DNA from: Streptomyces malaysiense | GTDB lineage: Bacteria; Actinomycetota; Actinomycetes; Streptomycetales; Streptomycetaceae | DNA length: 64,000 nucleotides | Assembly: GCF_000980885.2 (NCBI RefSeq) | Contig: NZ_LBDA02000012.1 | Span: 329,949-393,948, forward strand | Reading direction: 5' to 3' | Program-made: the position numbers and the translations under genes | Shown: positions 17,806-25,597 of the stretch, in pieces | How positions within the stretch are numbered: the first letter of the stretch is position 1 | Layout: each line of letters starts with the position of its first letter | Notes under the pieces: generated by a model | Seen by the model: the letters and a program-made list of their open reading frames with translations, nothing else | The model's database searches: none | What the model was told of the DNA's origin: nothing

Positions 17806-18852
17806 ATGCCGGCCAAGCGGTCCCCGGCGCGTCGGCCGACGATGAAGGACATCGCGCGCCGCGCCGGTGTCTCGGAGAGCGCCGTCTCCTTCGCCCTCAA
17901 CGGCAGACCGGGCGTCTCCGACGTCACCCGCGAACGGGTGCGCCGGGTCGCCGAGCAACTGGGCTGGCGGCCCAGCACGGCGGCCCGCGCGCTGTCGGGG
18001 GAGGGCGCGGCCACGGTCGGTCTGGTGCTGGCCCGGCCCGCCGACACCCTCGGCGTCGACTCCTTCTTCCTCCAACTCGTCTCCGGCATCCAGGAAGTGC
18101 TGGCGGAGCGTCACCTCGGGTTGCTGTTCCAGGTGGTGGAGGGCGTACCGGACGAGTGCGCGGTCTACCGCAGGTGGTGGGCCGAGCACCGGGTGGACGG
18201 CGTCCTGGTGGTGGACCCGCGCACCGAAGACCCGCGCCCGGACCTGCTCGACGAACTCGGCCTGCCCGCCGTGGTGATCGGCGGCGCGCCCGACGAGCGG
18301 CACCCCGGGCTGTCCACGGTGTGGGCCGACGACGCCGGCGCGATGGCAGCGGTGGTGGACGGGCTGTACGCCCTCGGCCACCGGCGGATCGTGCACATCG
18401 CCGGGCTGTCCGGCCTCGCCCACACCGAGCGGCGGATCCGGACACTGCGGGCCGAGGCCCGGCGGCGCGGGCTCACCGGCGTGGAGTCGATCACCACCGA
18501 CTACTCGGACGCGGCGGGCGCCGCCGTCACCCGCCGTGTCCTCGGCTCGGCCGCTCCCGCGACCGCCCTGATCTACGACAACGACGTCATGGCCCTCGCG
18601 GGCGTCGCCACCGCCGCCGGACTCGGCTTCTCCGTGCCGGCCGACGTGTCGGTGGTGGCCTGGGAGGACTCCGCCCTGTGCCGCATGGTCAAGCCGTGGC
18701 TGTCGGCCCTGTCCCGGGACAGCGTGGAGTTCGGCCGCACCGCGGCACGTGAGCTGACCGCACTGCTCGACGGCGGCCCGGCCAGGACGGTCAGGGTGCC
18801 GGTGCCCCGCCTGATCGAACGGGAGAGCACGGGGGCGGCGCGGGGGGCATGA
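17806..18852 (+). CDS. LacI-family transcriptional regulator of the glycan locus
   Basis: A 348-residue LacI/GalR repressor. The DNA-binding headpiece is MKDIARRAGVSESAVSFALN (residues 13-32) with a hinge helix near PSTAARALSG. The effector domain resembles periplasmic binding proteins (TVGLVLARPADTL; GHRRIVHIAGLSG; ALIYDNDVMALAGVATAAGL). It starts 27 bases after the second operator and is transcribed away from the ABC transporter/glycosidase operon. It is the obvious candidate to sense an N-glycan breakdown product and derepress the operon. A GAGAAAAGAGGCGAGC leader supplies the ribosome site. Confidence 0.92.
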   Translation: MPAKRSPARRPTMKDIARRAGVSESAVSFALNGRPGVSDVTRERVRRVAEQLGWRPSTAARALSGEGAATVGLVLARPADTLGVDSFFLQLVSGIQEVLAERHLGLLFQVVEGVPDECAVYRRWWAEHRVDGVLVVDPRTEDPRPDLLDELGLPAVVIGGAPDERHPGLSTVWADDAGAMAAVVDGLYALGHRRIVHIAGLSGLAHTERRIRTLRAEARRRGLTGVESITTDYSDAAGAAVTRRVLGSAAPATALIYDNDVMALAGVATAAGLGFSVPADVSVVAWEDSALCRMVKPWLSALSRDSVEFGRTAARELTALLDGGPARTVRVPVPRLIERESTGAARGA

Positions 18853-19108
18853 CGTCCATCGCGCCGGACGGGACCGGCGTGCGCCCGTGCTCCTCGGTGG
18901 CCCGGACCTCGTCCGGCCGAACCGACGGCTGGAACTGAGGGACCGTCATGTCTTCGCTCCCCCACCTCCGTTGGGTGGCGAGTTCGGCGTGTCGATCCTG
19001 AACCCTGCTTGAGCTGGAAGGACTGGGCAAACGGGTCATATTGGGGAATCTCTGACATCGGTGCGGGTAGCGGGAGGTGAAAGCCACTCCAGTTGGGAGG
19101 CGCATCGC

Positions 19109-19612
19109 ATGACACCGACCCGGGATGTCGTCGAGATGATCCTGGAGGATCACCGGGCGATGGAAGAGCTGCTCCGTCTCATGCGCAGCACGGAGGCCGA
19201 TCGCCGGAGCGCGCTGCATGACTTCGCGCACCTGATGGTCGCTCACGGTGAGGCCGAGAGGGCCTCGGTGCACCCCGTCCTCGCCTCCTTCGAGGACGCG
19301 GACGCGGACACGGTCGAGCACATCGAGAACGCACACCTGCAAGCCGTCAAGGTCCTCTACGCGCTGCTGCGGGTGCGGGAGATCGGCTCGGCCGAATGGG
19401 ACTGGAGGCTCCAGCAACTGGCCTCCGCCACGGCCCGCCACAACGACGAGGAGGAACGCACTCTCGTCAACAAGGTGCGGGAGAGCCTCAGCCGGCACTG
19501 CCGGGAGGAACTCGGCGCCGGTTTCGCCCGGACGGAAGCCGACCTGCTGACGGCGCGCTGCGGCAGCGTCGCCAACGTGCACCGCATGGTGCGGACCGCC
19601 GCCCCCGCGTGA
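19109..19612 (+). CDS. Hemerythrin HHE domain protein
   Basis: A 167-residue four-helix protein with the spaced His/Glu ligands of a hemerythrin-like di-iron site: EDHRAME near the start, FAHLMVAHGEAERASVHPVL, HIENAHLQ, and RHNDEEERTL. Such soluble proteins bind O2, NO or iron and are often linked to oxidative or nitrosative stress in Streptomyces. ATG 19109 follows GGGAGG by 8 bases. A DUF2267 gene follows on the same strand, and neighbours at 20812 and 21612 also look like stress or envelope genes. Confidence 0.88.
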   Translation: MTPTRDVVEMILEDHRAMEELLRLMRSTEADRRSALHDFAHLMVAHGEAERASVHPVLASFEDADADTVEHIENAHLQAVKVLYALLRVREIGSAEWDWRLQQLASATARHNDEEERTLVNKVRESLSRHCREELGAGFARTEADLLTARCGSVANVHRMVRTAAPA

Positions 19613-19687
19613 CGCCCGGTGCGTACCGGCCGTACCGGCCCGGACGATCCGGACCGCCGCGGGGAGAGACCTACGACAGGAGCCGCC

Positions 19688-20080
19688 ATGGAAATGAGCC
19701 TGGACACCTTCATCACCCAGGTCACCGCACGCGCACGCTACGACAGACCGCAGGAGGGAGCCAGGGCCGTGCGGAACGTGCTGGAGGTTCTCGGCGCCCA
19801 CCTGGTGGGCGCCGACCGCACGGACCTGGCCGCCCTGCTCCCCGCGGGGTGCGGGCCGCTGCTGACCGCTGCCGAGCCGGCCGGCGAAGCGCTGTCGCCC
19901 GCGTCGTTCGTCCGAGCCGTGGCCGACCACAGCAACGAGGACGTGGCCGAGGCCAGGCGCGAGATCGACGCCGTACTGCCCACCCTCGCCGAGGCCGCGG
20001 ACCACGCGCTGCTGCGTCGGCTGCTCACCCAGCTGCCACCGGGGCACGCCGGCCTGTTCGGTCGCACGGACCCCGGATGA
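19688..20080 (+). CDS. DUF2267 domain protein
   Basis: A 130-residue helical protein of the DUF2267 type: FITQVTARARYDRPQEGARA, RNVLEVLGAHLVGADRTDLA, LLPAGCGPLL and FVRAVADHSN are the recurring family segments. The biochemical role is unknown. In Streptomyces these proteins appear in clusters with stress-response genes, as here behind a hemerythrin gene. GACAGGAG precedes the ATG. A strong hairpin follows 21 bases after the stop. Confidence 0.85.
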   Translation: MEMSLDTFITQVTARARYDRPQEGARAVRNVLEVLGAHLVGADRTDLAALLPAGCGPLLTAAEPAGEALSPASFVRAVADHSNEDVAEARREIDAVLPTLAEAADHALLRRLLTQLPPGHAGLFGRTDPG

Positions 20081-20101
20081 CCTGCTGGGCGGGGCGGGGC
20101 T

Positions 20102-20124
20102 CGGGCGCCGGCGGCCGGCGCCCG
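20102..20124. terminator. Bidirectional terminator hairpin
   Basis: Perfect 10-bp stem CGGGCGCCGG / CCGGCGCCCG with a 3-base loop, between the stop of the DUF2267 gene and the stop of the convergent gene at 20128. Confidence 0.7.
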
Positions 20125-20127
20125 GGG

Positions 20128-20553
20128 TCAGTCGCCGACGGCCTGGACGATGTCCCGCGGATCCAGGCCGGTCAGCTGGGCGATGCGCGGCGCGGGGACA
20201 CCGGCGGTCAGGGCGCGGTGCACCAGCGACTGCCAGTCGTGGGTGGTGTCCCGGAAGCTGAGCAGCTCGGACTCCATGTCCGTCAGGGACGCGGGCGCGC
20301 AGGCGTGCTCGACCCGCAGTGTCTCCTCCTCGCTGAGAGGGACCGGCAGCCGCTCCGCCTCCTCGGGGATGAGCACCTCGGAGCCCGCCGGAACGATCCT
20401 GACGCGCTCGGAGGAAGCGGGTGTCCCGTGCGCGTGGAGCCAGCCCAGTACCGCCGGACTCTCGGCGCAGTCCAGCTCGCCGACCGCCGACAGGGCCGCC
20501 CCCAGACGCGGATGGCGTTCGGGGAGGAGGAACAGGCAGGCATCGTCGGCCAT
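20128..20553 (-). CDS. Hypothetical protein with C-terminal helix-turn-helix-like segment
   Basis: A 141-residue soluble protein I do not recognise. The N-terminal half is mixed alpha/beta (CLFLLPERHPRLGAALSAVG; SERVRIVPAGSEVLIPEEAE). The C-terminus has a helical unit GVPAPRIAQLTGLDPRDIVQ that looks like a helix-turn-helix. ATG 20553 was taken because AAAGGGG lies about 10 bases before it; the frame is open to 20640. Codon composition is normal for the genome, which supports a real gene. Confidence 0.65.
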   Translation of the reverse strand: MADDACLFLLPERHPRLGAALSAVGELDCAESPAVLGWLHAHGTPASSERVRIVPAGSEVLIPEEAERLPVPLSEEETLRVEHACAPASLTDMESELLSFRDTTHDWQSLVHRALTAGVPAPRIAQLTGLDPRDIVQAVGD

Positions 20554-20763
20554 GGCCGTGACACCCCTTTCGGAGAAGCAGGGCAGGGACGTCATCACTA
20601 TCCCCTCAGAATGCGCTCTGCCCGCGCATGCCTCGCCCACTCGCCCGGATCACTCCTCCGGGTTCAACTCCAGGTGCGCCGCCACCCGTCTTTCCCGGCC
20701 GGACGACGCGGGCCCGGGGCAGCCGCCGATGCCGGGCGCGACACCGGTGCACGGAAGATCACG

Positions 20764-20808
20764 CGCACGAGGAGGGCGGCTCCCCGCGGGAGCCGCCCTC
20801 CTCGTGCG
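20764..20808 (-). terminator. Very strong hairpin terminator after the GlsB/YeaQ gene
   Basis: A perfect 21-bp stem with a 3-base loop. The left arm starts CGCACGAGGAGGGCGGC and its exact complement ends at 20808. It lies 3 bases beyond the stop of the minus-strand gene at 20812, so it should end that transcript. Confidence 0.8.
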
Positions 20809-20811
20809 TGG

Positions 20812-21075
20812 TCAGCGCGAGCGCCCCGACACCACTCGGTAGAGCAGCAGCACGATCACGGAACCCACGATCGCGGCGATCCAGGTGGAGAGGCTGAAGA
20901 AGCCGTTGATCGAATGGACGCCGAAGATCACCTTGCCGAGCCAGCCGCCCAGCAGCCCGCCCGCGATGCCGATCAGCATCGTCACCAGGCAGCCGCCCGG
21001 GTCCTTGCCGGGGGTCAGTGCCTTGGCGATGGCGCCCGCGATGAGACCGATCAGGATCCAGGCGATGATGCCCAC
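20812..21075 (-). CDS. GlsB/YeaQ/YmgE-family stress membrane protein
   Basis: An 87-residue protein with three hydrophobic segments rich in Gly and small residues: MGIIAWILIGLIAGAIAKAL, GGCLVTMLIGIAGGLLGGWL and WIAAIVGSVIVLLLYRVV. This pattern and length define the transglycosylase-associated/GlsB/YeaQ family of general-stress membrane proteins. The exact function is unknown. A sigma-B-like promoter element lies about 60 bases upstream of the ATG, and a 21-bp hairpin follows the stop. Confidence 0.9.
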   Translation of the reverse strand: MGIIAWILIGLIAGAIAKALTPGKDPGGCLVTMLIGIAGGLLGGWLGKVIFGVHSINGFFSLSTWIAAIVGSVIVLLLYRVVSGRSR

Positions 21076-21135
21076 GAGGATGTTCCTTCCGTTCCGCTGT
21101 GTGCCCCCGGGGCGGGGCTCTCACATGCCTGCGGA

Positions 21136-21159
21136 TATCCCACATGGAGCGGCGTATGC
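21136..21159 (-). promoter_or_regulatory. Possible sigma-B-type promoter for the GlsB/YeaQ gene
   Basis: On the minus strand GCAT, 14 bases, then GGGATA resembles the Streptomyces sigma-B consensus GNNT-N14-16-GGGTAY with one mismatch in the -10 box. It points toward the stress membrane protein with a ~60-base leader. The match is by eye only. Confidence 0.35.
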
Positions 21160-21213
21160 GAGACCGGGGTCCTCGACTTCTTCCCGGGACCGAAGATCCT
21201 CCCGGGTCCTCGG

Positions 21214-21281
21214 CGAAAGCGCGTCCTCAACGAAAGCGCGTCCTCGGCGGGAGCACGTCCTGGTCGAAAGCACCCTTCGGT
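21214..21281. repeat. Four 17-bp tandem repeats
   Basis: Units begin CGAAAGCGCGTCCTC: 21214-21230 and 21231-21247 are identical over 15 of 17 bases. 21248-21264 (CGGGAGCACGTCCTGGT) and 21265-21281 (CGAAAGCACCCTTCGGT) are diverged copies. Seventeen is not a multiple of three, so this is not a protein repeat. No gene is supported between 21076 and the YihY start at 21612; apart from the promoter-like element and this repeat I see nothing else in that stretch. Confidence 0.7.
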
Positions 21282-21611
21282 GAAAGAGGGACGGCGGCCG
21301 CCGCGTACCCGTTTCGCGGCCGGACGGGGGGAGACTCCTGACACTGCACCCACATACGCAGACTTCCCTGGGCACGACGCGGACAACCGAGGAGTGGTTC
21401 CCATGCGGCCGGCACCCGGATCCGGGCGGAGACCCCCGTACGAACACATCGAGACCCGCGCGCTGCGAGCGGGGACCGCCGCGGAACGCACCGAGCCGAC
21501 GGCCGCCCGGACGCTCATGCGGACGCGGGCCGCACCGCTCGTCCGCGACCCGACGCGGGCAGGTCTCCCGAGGCCCGGCGGGGAACCGCCGGCGCGACCC
21601 GGGTACCGGCC

Positions 21612-22625
21612 ATGAGAGTCCTGGAGCGCGTCGACGGCTTCCAGCGGCGCCACCACTGGGTGGGCCTGCCGCTCGCCGTCGTGTACAAGTTCTACGACGA
21701 TCAGGGCGTGTACCTCGCGGCCCTGATCGCCTACTACGGCTTCCTCTCGCTCTTCCCGCTCCTCCTGATCCTCGTCGCCGTCCTGAGCACCTTCCTCAGC
21801 GGTGATCCGGCTCTTCAGCAGCGGGTCATGGACTCGGCGCTGAGCGAGTTCCCGGTCATCGGCGACCAGCTCGGGCACAACATCCACTCCTTCCACGGCA
21901 GCGGGGTCGCACTCGCCGCGGGCATCGTGGCCAGTGTCTACGGTTCGCTCGGTGTCGCCCAGGCCGCGCAGTACGCCCTCAACAAGATCTGGGCGGTCCC
22001 GCGGCACGCCCGTCCGGACCCGCTCCGGTCACGGCTGAAGGGACTGGTGTTCCTGCTGCTCCTCGCGGTCGGGTTGTGCGCGTCCACGCTGCTCTCGGTG
22101 GTGGCCGCACAGAGTTACCTGCTGGGCGTGCGGCTGAGGGGCGGAAGCTGGATCGCCGCGACCGCGGGGTCCGTGTGCCTGAACGCCTTCCTGCTGCTTC
22201 TGAGCTACCGCTTGCTGACCCAGCGCGCGCTGCCCCTGCGCCGGCTCACCGCAGTGGCGCTGGGGGGTGCCCTCGCATGGCAGGCGCTGCAATGGGTGGG
22301 GTCCTACTACGTCAGTCACGTGCTGCGCGGGGCCACCGCCACCTACGGCATGTTCGGCATCGTCCTCGGCCTGCTCGCCTGGCTCTACGTCGGAGCCCTG
22401 ATCTTCGTCGCGGCGGCCGAGGCGGGCGCCGTGCGGGTCATGCGGCTGTGGCCCCGCAGCCTGCTGACGCCGTTCACGGACCGGGTGCGGCTGAGCGCCG
22501 CCGACCGCCGCGCCTACCGGTCGTACGCCGCCACCGAGGCCTTCAAGGGGTTCCAGAAGGTGAGCGTGCGTTTCGAGCCGCCGCCCGGGCCCCGGCGGGA
22601 GGAACCGCCGGACGACCGGCCCTGA
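21612..22625 (+). CDS. YihY/BrkB-family inner-membrane protein
   Basis: A 337-residue polytopic protein with six or more membrane helices. The N-terminal signature is AALIAYYGFLSLFPLLLILV, and the family's conserved segments continue with GSLGVAQAAQYALNKIWAVP and YGMFGIVLGLLAWLYVGALI. The C-terminus is cytoplasmic and proline/charge-rich. YihY proteins were formerly called ribonuclease BN; their function is still unclear, possibly transport or envelope integrity. The gene is convergent with CapA. Confidence 0.9.
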   Translation: MRVLERVDGFQRRHHWVGLPLAVVYKFYDDQGVYLAALIAYYGFLSLFPLLLILVAVLSTFLSGDPALQQRVMDSALSEFPVIGDQLGHNIHSFHGSGVALAAGIVASVYGSLGVAQAAQYALNKIWAVPRHARPDPLRSRLKGLVFLLLLAVGLCASTLLSVVAAQSYLLGVRLRGGSWIAATAGSVCLNAFLLLLSYRLLTQRALPLRRLTAVALGGALAWQALQWVGSYYVSHVLRGATATYGMFGIVLGLLAWLYVGALIFVAAAEAGAVRVMRLWPRSLLTPFTDRVRLSAADRRAYRSYAATEAFKGFQKVSVRFEPPPGPRREEPPDDRP

Positions 22626-22862
22626 GGACGGCCCCCTCCACCCGGCGGGCCCGCCTACCCCCACCGGCCGCGTCGATGACTTTGAGGCGCCCCGGTCACG
22701 ACGCCGGCCGGTGCCAGGCCGGCCGTCACCGCGGTGCGGGGTGTGAGGCGGTCCACGCCGGCCCGGTCCTCCCGCGGTTCCACCGGTAGCGCGGCGGTCG
22801 TACGCCGGGAGCGGGACGAGAGTGGGACGGGTGTCGTCGAGGCGGGCGTTCCCCGTGCGTGA

Positions 22863-24038
22863 CTACGGGCGCCGGATCGCACCCTCCGCCGAGATACGGG
22901 CGGCGTGCGGGCCGAAGTCCTCCTCCGACACGCCGGAGACGAGGTCGATCGCGTCGCCGCCCGGCTCCGGTGTGCCGGGCTCCACGATCCGGGTCGGGCG
23001 CAAGTGCCCGGACACGTAGGTGCCGTCGGCGCCGAGGGTGACCTGCAGCACGCCGCTGGTCGAGAGGGTACCGCCGAGGCCCAGCACCCCGTAGCCGGTG
23101 AAGTTGCCGAGGCTGTAGGCGATCAGCCGTCCCTTGTAGAACTCCATTCCCCGCATCACGTGCGGGCCGCTGCCGATGACGAGGTCGGCCCCGGCGTCGA
23201 TCACCGCATGGCCGAAGCGGTGGCTGTCGCCCCGGTTCTCGCCGAGGAAGTACTCGGTGCCGGGCTCCACGTGTGTGCGGTCCGAACCCTCCGCGCCGGC
23301 GTGCATCGTGACGATCACGACATCCGCCATCGTCGTGGCGCGGGCGGTGAGTCGCTTCGCGGCCGGGATGTCCGTCAGGTCGTTCGCCCCTCGGTCGGGG
23401 GCGAACCCGATCAGCGCGACCCTGATGCCGTGCACCCGCTGGATGGTGATCTGGCCCAGCCGTCCGGTGAACCGCACGTTCGCGGAGCGCAGCGCGTCGA
23501 ACGTCTCGCGCCGCCCCTCCGCCCCGAAGTCGTCGATGTGATTGTTCGCCGTGTTCATGACCGTGAACCCGGCCTTCCTGAGCCAGTGGCCGTAGGACGG
23601 CGGGACGTGGAACGCGAAGCAGTTCGGGCCGTCGATGTGGTCGCACTTGCTGGAGCCGCCGGTGGCGAGCGTGCCCTCCAGGTTGCCGAGCACCACGTCC
23701 CCGGTGAGCAGGTCGTCGACGGGGTCGAAGAACGAGGCGCCGCCGTCCGGCGGCAGGTCGTCCGGCAGCGAACCCATGACGACGTCGCCGACGGCGGCGA
23801 TTCGTACGGTGCCGTGCGGGAACGGCGCCGCCGGCGCACCGGACGCCGTGGTCCCGGCCCTGCGTGCGGAGGGCCGGGCAGAGTCGGCGGGGGACGGATC
23901 CCCCGGGCCGCCGTGGAACCCGCACGCCGCGACGACCCCCACGCCGGCCCCGAGCAGGCAGAGGGCGAGCAGGCGGTGCCATACCGACCTGTGCCGCGGG
24001 CGCCGTTGCTGCGGACACTGTCCGCCGGACGTGATCAC
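22863..24038 (-). CDS. CapA-family lipoprotein (metallophosphatase-like)
   Basis: A 391-residue protein with a membrane-anchoring N-terminus ending in a lipobox (GVGVVAAC), a Ser/Pro/Ala linker, then a CapA/PgsA-like domain. Conserved metallophosphatase-type motifs are RIAAVGDVVMGS, GDVVLGNLEGTL, VMNTANNHIDDFG, VIVTMHAGAEG and VIGSGPHVMRG. CapA proteins act outside the membrane in poly-gamma-glutamate or other polymer export. No partner genes (CapB/C) are adjacent, so it is an orphan. The GTG 24038 start is moderately certain. Confidence 0.87.
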   Translation of the reverse strand: MITSGGQCPQQRRPRHRSVWHRLLALCLLGAGVGVVAACGFHGGPGDPSPADSARPSARRAGTTASGAPAAPFPHGTVRIAAVGDVVMGSLPDDLPPDGGASFFDPVDDLLTGDVVLGNLEGTLATGGSSKCDHIDGPNCFAFHVPPSYGHWLRKAGFTVMNTANNHIDDFGAEGRRETFDALRSANVRFTGRLGQITIQRVHGIRVALIGFAPDRGANDLTDIPAAKRLTARATTMADVVIVTMHAGAEGSDRTHVEPGTEYFLGENRGDSHRFGHAVIDAGADLVIGSGPHVMRGMEFYKGRLIAYSLGNFTGYGVLGLGGTLSTSGVLQVTLGADGTYVSGHLRPTRIVEPGTPEPGGDAIDLVSGVSEEDFGPHAARISAEGAIRRP

Positions 24039-24515
24039 CGGATCATGCTACGAAGCGGCCACGCACCCTTCACGGAAGGTCACCGGCGTGTTCCGGCCCG
24101 TCTCCGTTCCGTGTGGGCGGTGTCCGGACCGCCGGCACCGAAGACGTCCGAGGGAGCCCACCTTCGTCGTGGCCGACTCGGACCGGTCCCGGCCTTTCGA
24201 GGCCGGCCGGAACCTGTCGCGGCCGAGCGCGTCGAAGACGTCCGGTACGACGCCGCCGAGAGCCGGAAGGCGACGAGCGAGCCTGCGGAGGCGACCCTGA
24301 CGAAGGGTGAGGTCCCGCGCTTCGGGCGCGGGCCACGCGGCCTGGACGTCGCGGCACTGAACGGCGCTGCCGAACAGCGGCGTCGGGCCCTCGGCACGGA
24401 ACCTTCACATCATGACCCGCACCACCCGGACAACCCCCGCCGCCGTACCCGCGTCTTGATCGACAACAGACCGACACACCCCGGTCCTCCCGGACGGGGC
24501 GTGTCTCCGACTCCC
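24039..24515. other. Gene-free stretch upstream of the TPR operon
   Basis: No supported gene. One plus-strand open frame around 24200-24400 is rich in charged residues with weakly protein-like composition (EPAEATLTKGEVPRFG) but has no start, ribosome site or recognisable family; it may be a decayed gene end. Confidence 0.35.
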
Positions 24516-24545
24516 TATGCACGTTGTGTATACACGGCGTGCATA
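24516..24545. promoter_or_regulatory. 30-bp inverted-repeat operator before the TPR/prenyl synthase operon
   Basis: The dyad is centred on the perfect palindrome GTGTATACAC (24526-24535) with outer arms TATGCACG (24516-24523) and CGTGCATA (24538-24545). Each half matches the other at 13 of 15 positions. It ends at the ribosome site of the TPR gene, so a bound protein would block transcription or initiation. Confidence 0.7.
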
Positions 24546-24556
24546 GAAAGGCATGT

Positions 24557-25597
24557 ATGTACGGCAAGGCTTTCGCGCCCGAGTACCAGGGCGCCCTGAC
24601 CACCCTGTCCGTGAACTCCTCTCTGACGGATGTACTGGCGGAAGGCATCGAGAAGCTGCGCGAGGCCGAGCGTTCCGGGCATCCGGCCGAGGCCGCCCGC
24701 TGCGGGCTCGCGGTAGCAGAGGCGCACCGGCGGCTCGGAAACGTGCGGGAAGCCGACCAGGCATGGAAGGCGAGCTACCGCACCGCTCGGGAGGCCGGTG
24801 ACACCGGGGCGATGGCGTGGGCGCTGTGGAGCGGCGGCACCCTCGCCCGGCAGCGCGGGGCGTTCCCGCTGGCCTGGCGGCTGCTCGGACTCGCGGCCGA
24901 ACTCGGCGAGCGGGCCGGTGACATCGTCTGCCGGGGCTACTCGCTGGCCGGACTCGCCGAGACCGGCCGTATCCAGGGCGACTACGAGGCGGTCGGCCGG
25001 CTGCACGAGCAGCTCCTGGCCGAGGCCCGCAGGCGCGGCGAGGCCCGGCACACGGTGTGGGCGCTGGAGGGCATCGCCCAGATGCACCGCAACACCGGGG
25101 ACTACGACCGGGCGTACGAGCTGTTCGAGGAGGCGGCGGAGATAGCCGACCGGGCCGAGGACCGGCGCGGCCACGCCTGGGCGCTGCGCGGCCTTGCGGA
25201 CATCCTCTCGGTACGCGACAAGGACACCGAGAAAGCACTGGAACTGCTGTCGCGGGCCGAGGCCGGCTGCCGCGCGATGAGCCTGTCCAGCGCGCTGGCC
25301 TACAACCACAAGATGCGAGGCAACGTCCTGTACCGGGCCGGACGTCACGAGGAGGCCCGGCAGATGTACGAGCTGGCGCTGACGGAATTCCGTGCGATGA
25401 GCGAGCCGCGCGGCGAGGCCCTCGCCCGCCTGGGCCTCGCCAAGTCGCTGGCGCGGCTCGGCCGGGACCGCGACGAGACGGCCGCCGAACTCGCCCGACT
25501 GGCAGGCTCCTTGGAGGGCAGCGGACTCAAGCACGTGCACCGGCTGGTGGTCCGCGCCCAGGAGGAGTTCGAACTCGACACGGAGGCCGTACGGTGA
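24557..25597 (+). CDS. Tetratricopeptide-repeat protein
   Basis: A 346-residue, all-helical protein with about six to seven degenerate TPR units. Typical ones are AGDTGAMAWALWSGGTLARQ, RHTVWALEGIAQMHRNTGDY then DRAYELFEEAAEIADRAEDR, and GNVLYRAGRHEEARQMYELA. No DNA-binding or enzymatic domain is seen, so it is likely a protein-interaction scaffold. ATG 24557 follows AGAAAGG by 6 bases; an ATG at 24553 is in another frame. Its stop overlaps the GTG of the prenyl synthase gene by 4 bases, so the two are translationally coupled and probably work together. Confidence 0.85.
   Translation: MYGKAFAPEYQGALTTLSVNSSLTDVLAEGIEKLREAERSGHPAEAARCGLAVAEAHRRLGNVREADQAWKASYRTAREAGDTGAMAWALWSGGTLARQRGAFPLAWRLLGLAAELGERAGDIVCRGYSLAGLAETGRIQGDYEAVGRLHEQLLAEARRRGEARHTVWALEGIAQMHRNTGDYDRAYELFEEAAEIADRAEDRRGHAWALRGLADILSVRDKDTEKALELLSRAEAGCRAMSLSSALAYNHKMRGNVLYRAGRHEEARQMYELALTEFRAMSEPRGEALARLGLAKSLARLGRDRDETAAELARLAGSLEGSGLKHVHRLVVRAQEEFELDTEAVR

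Noticed and set aside
21214..21281. Possible CRISPR array
   Set aside because: Units are directly adjacent with no spacers, only 17 bp, and no cas genes are in the window.
24516..24545. Gamma-butyrolactone receptor (ARE) box
   Set aside because: The dyad has TATGCACG arms and a GTGTATACAC core, unlike the ACATACCGG-CCGGTATGT-like ARE consensus; no receptor or synthase gene is nearby.
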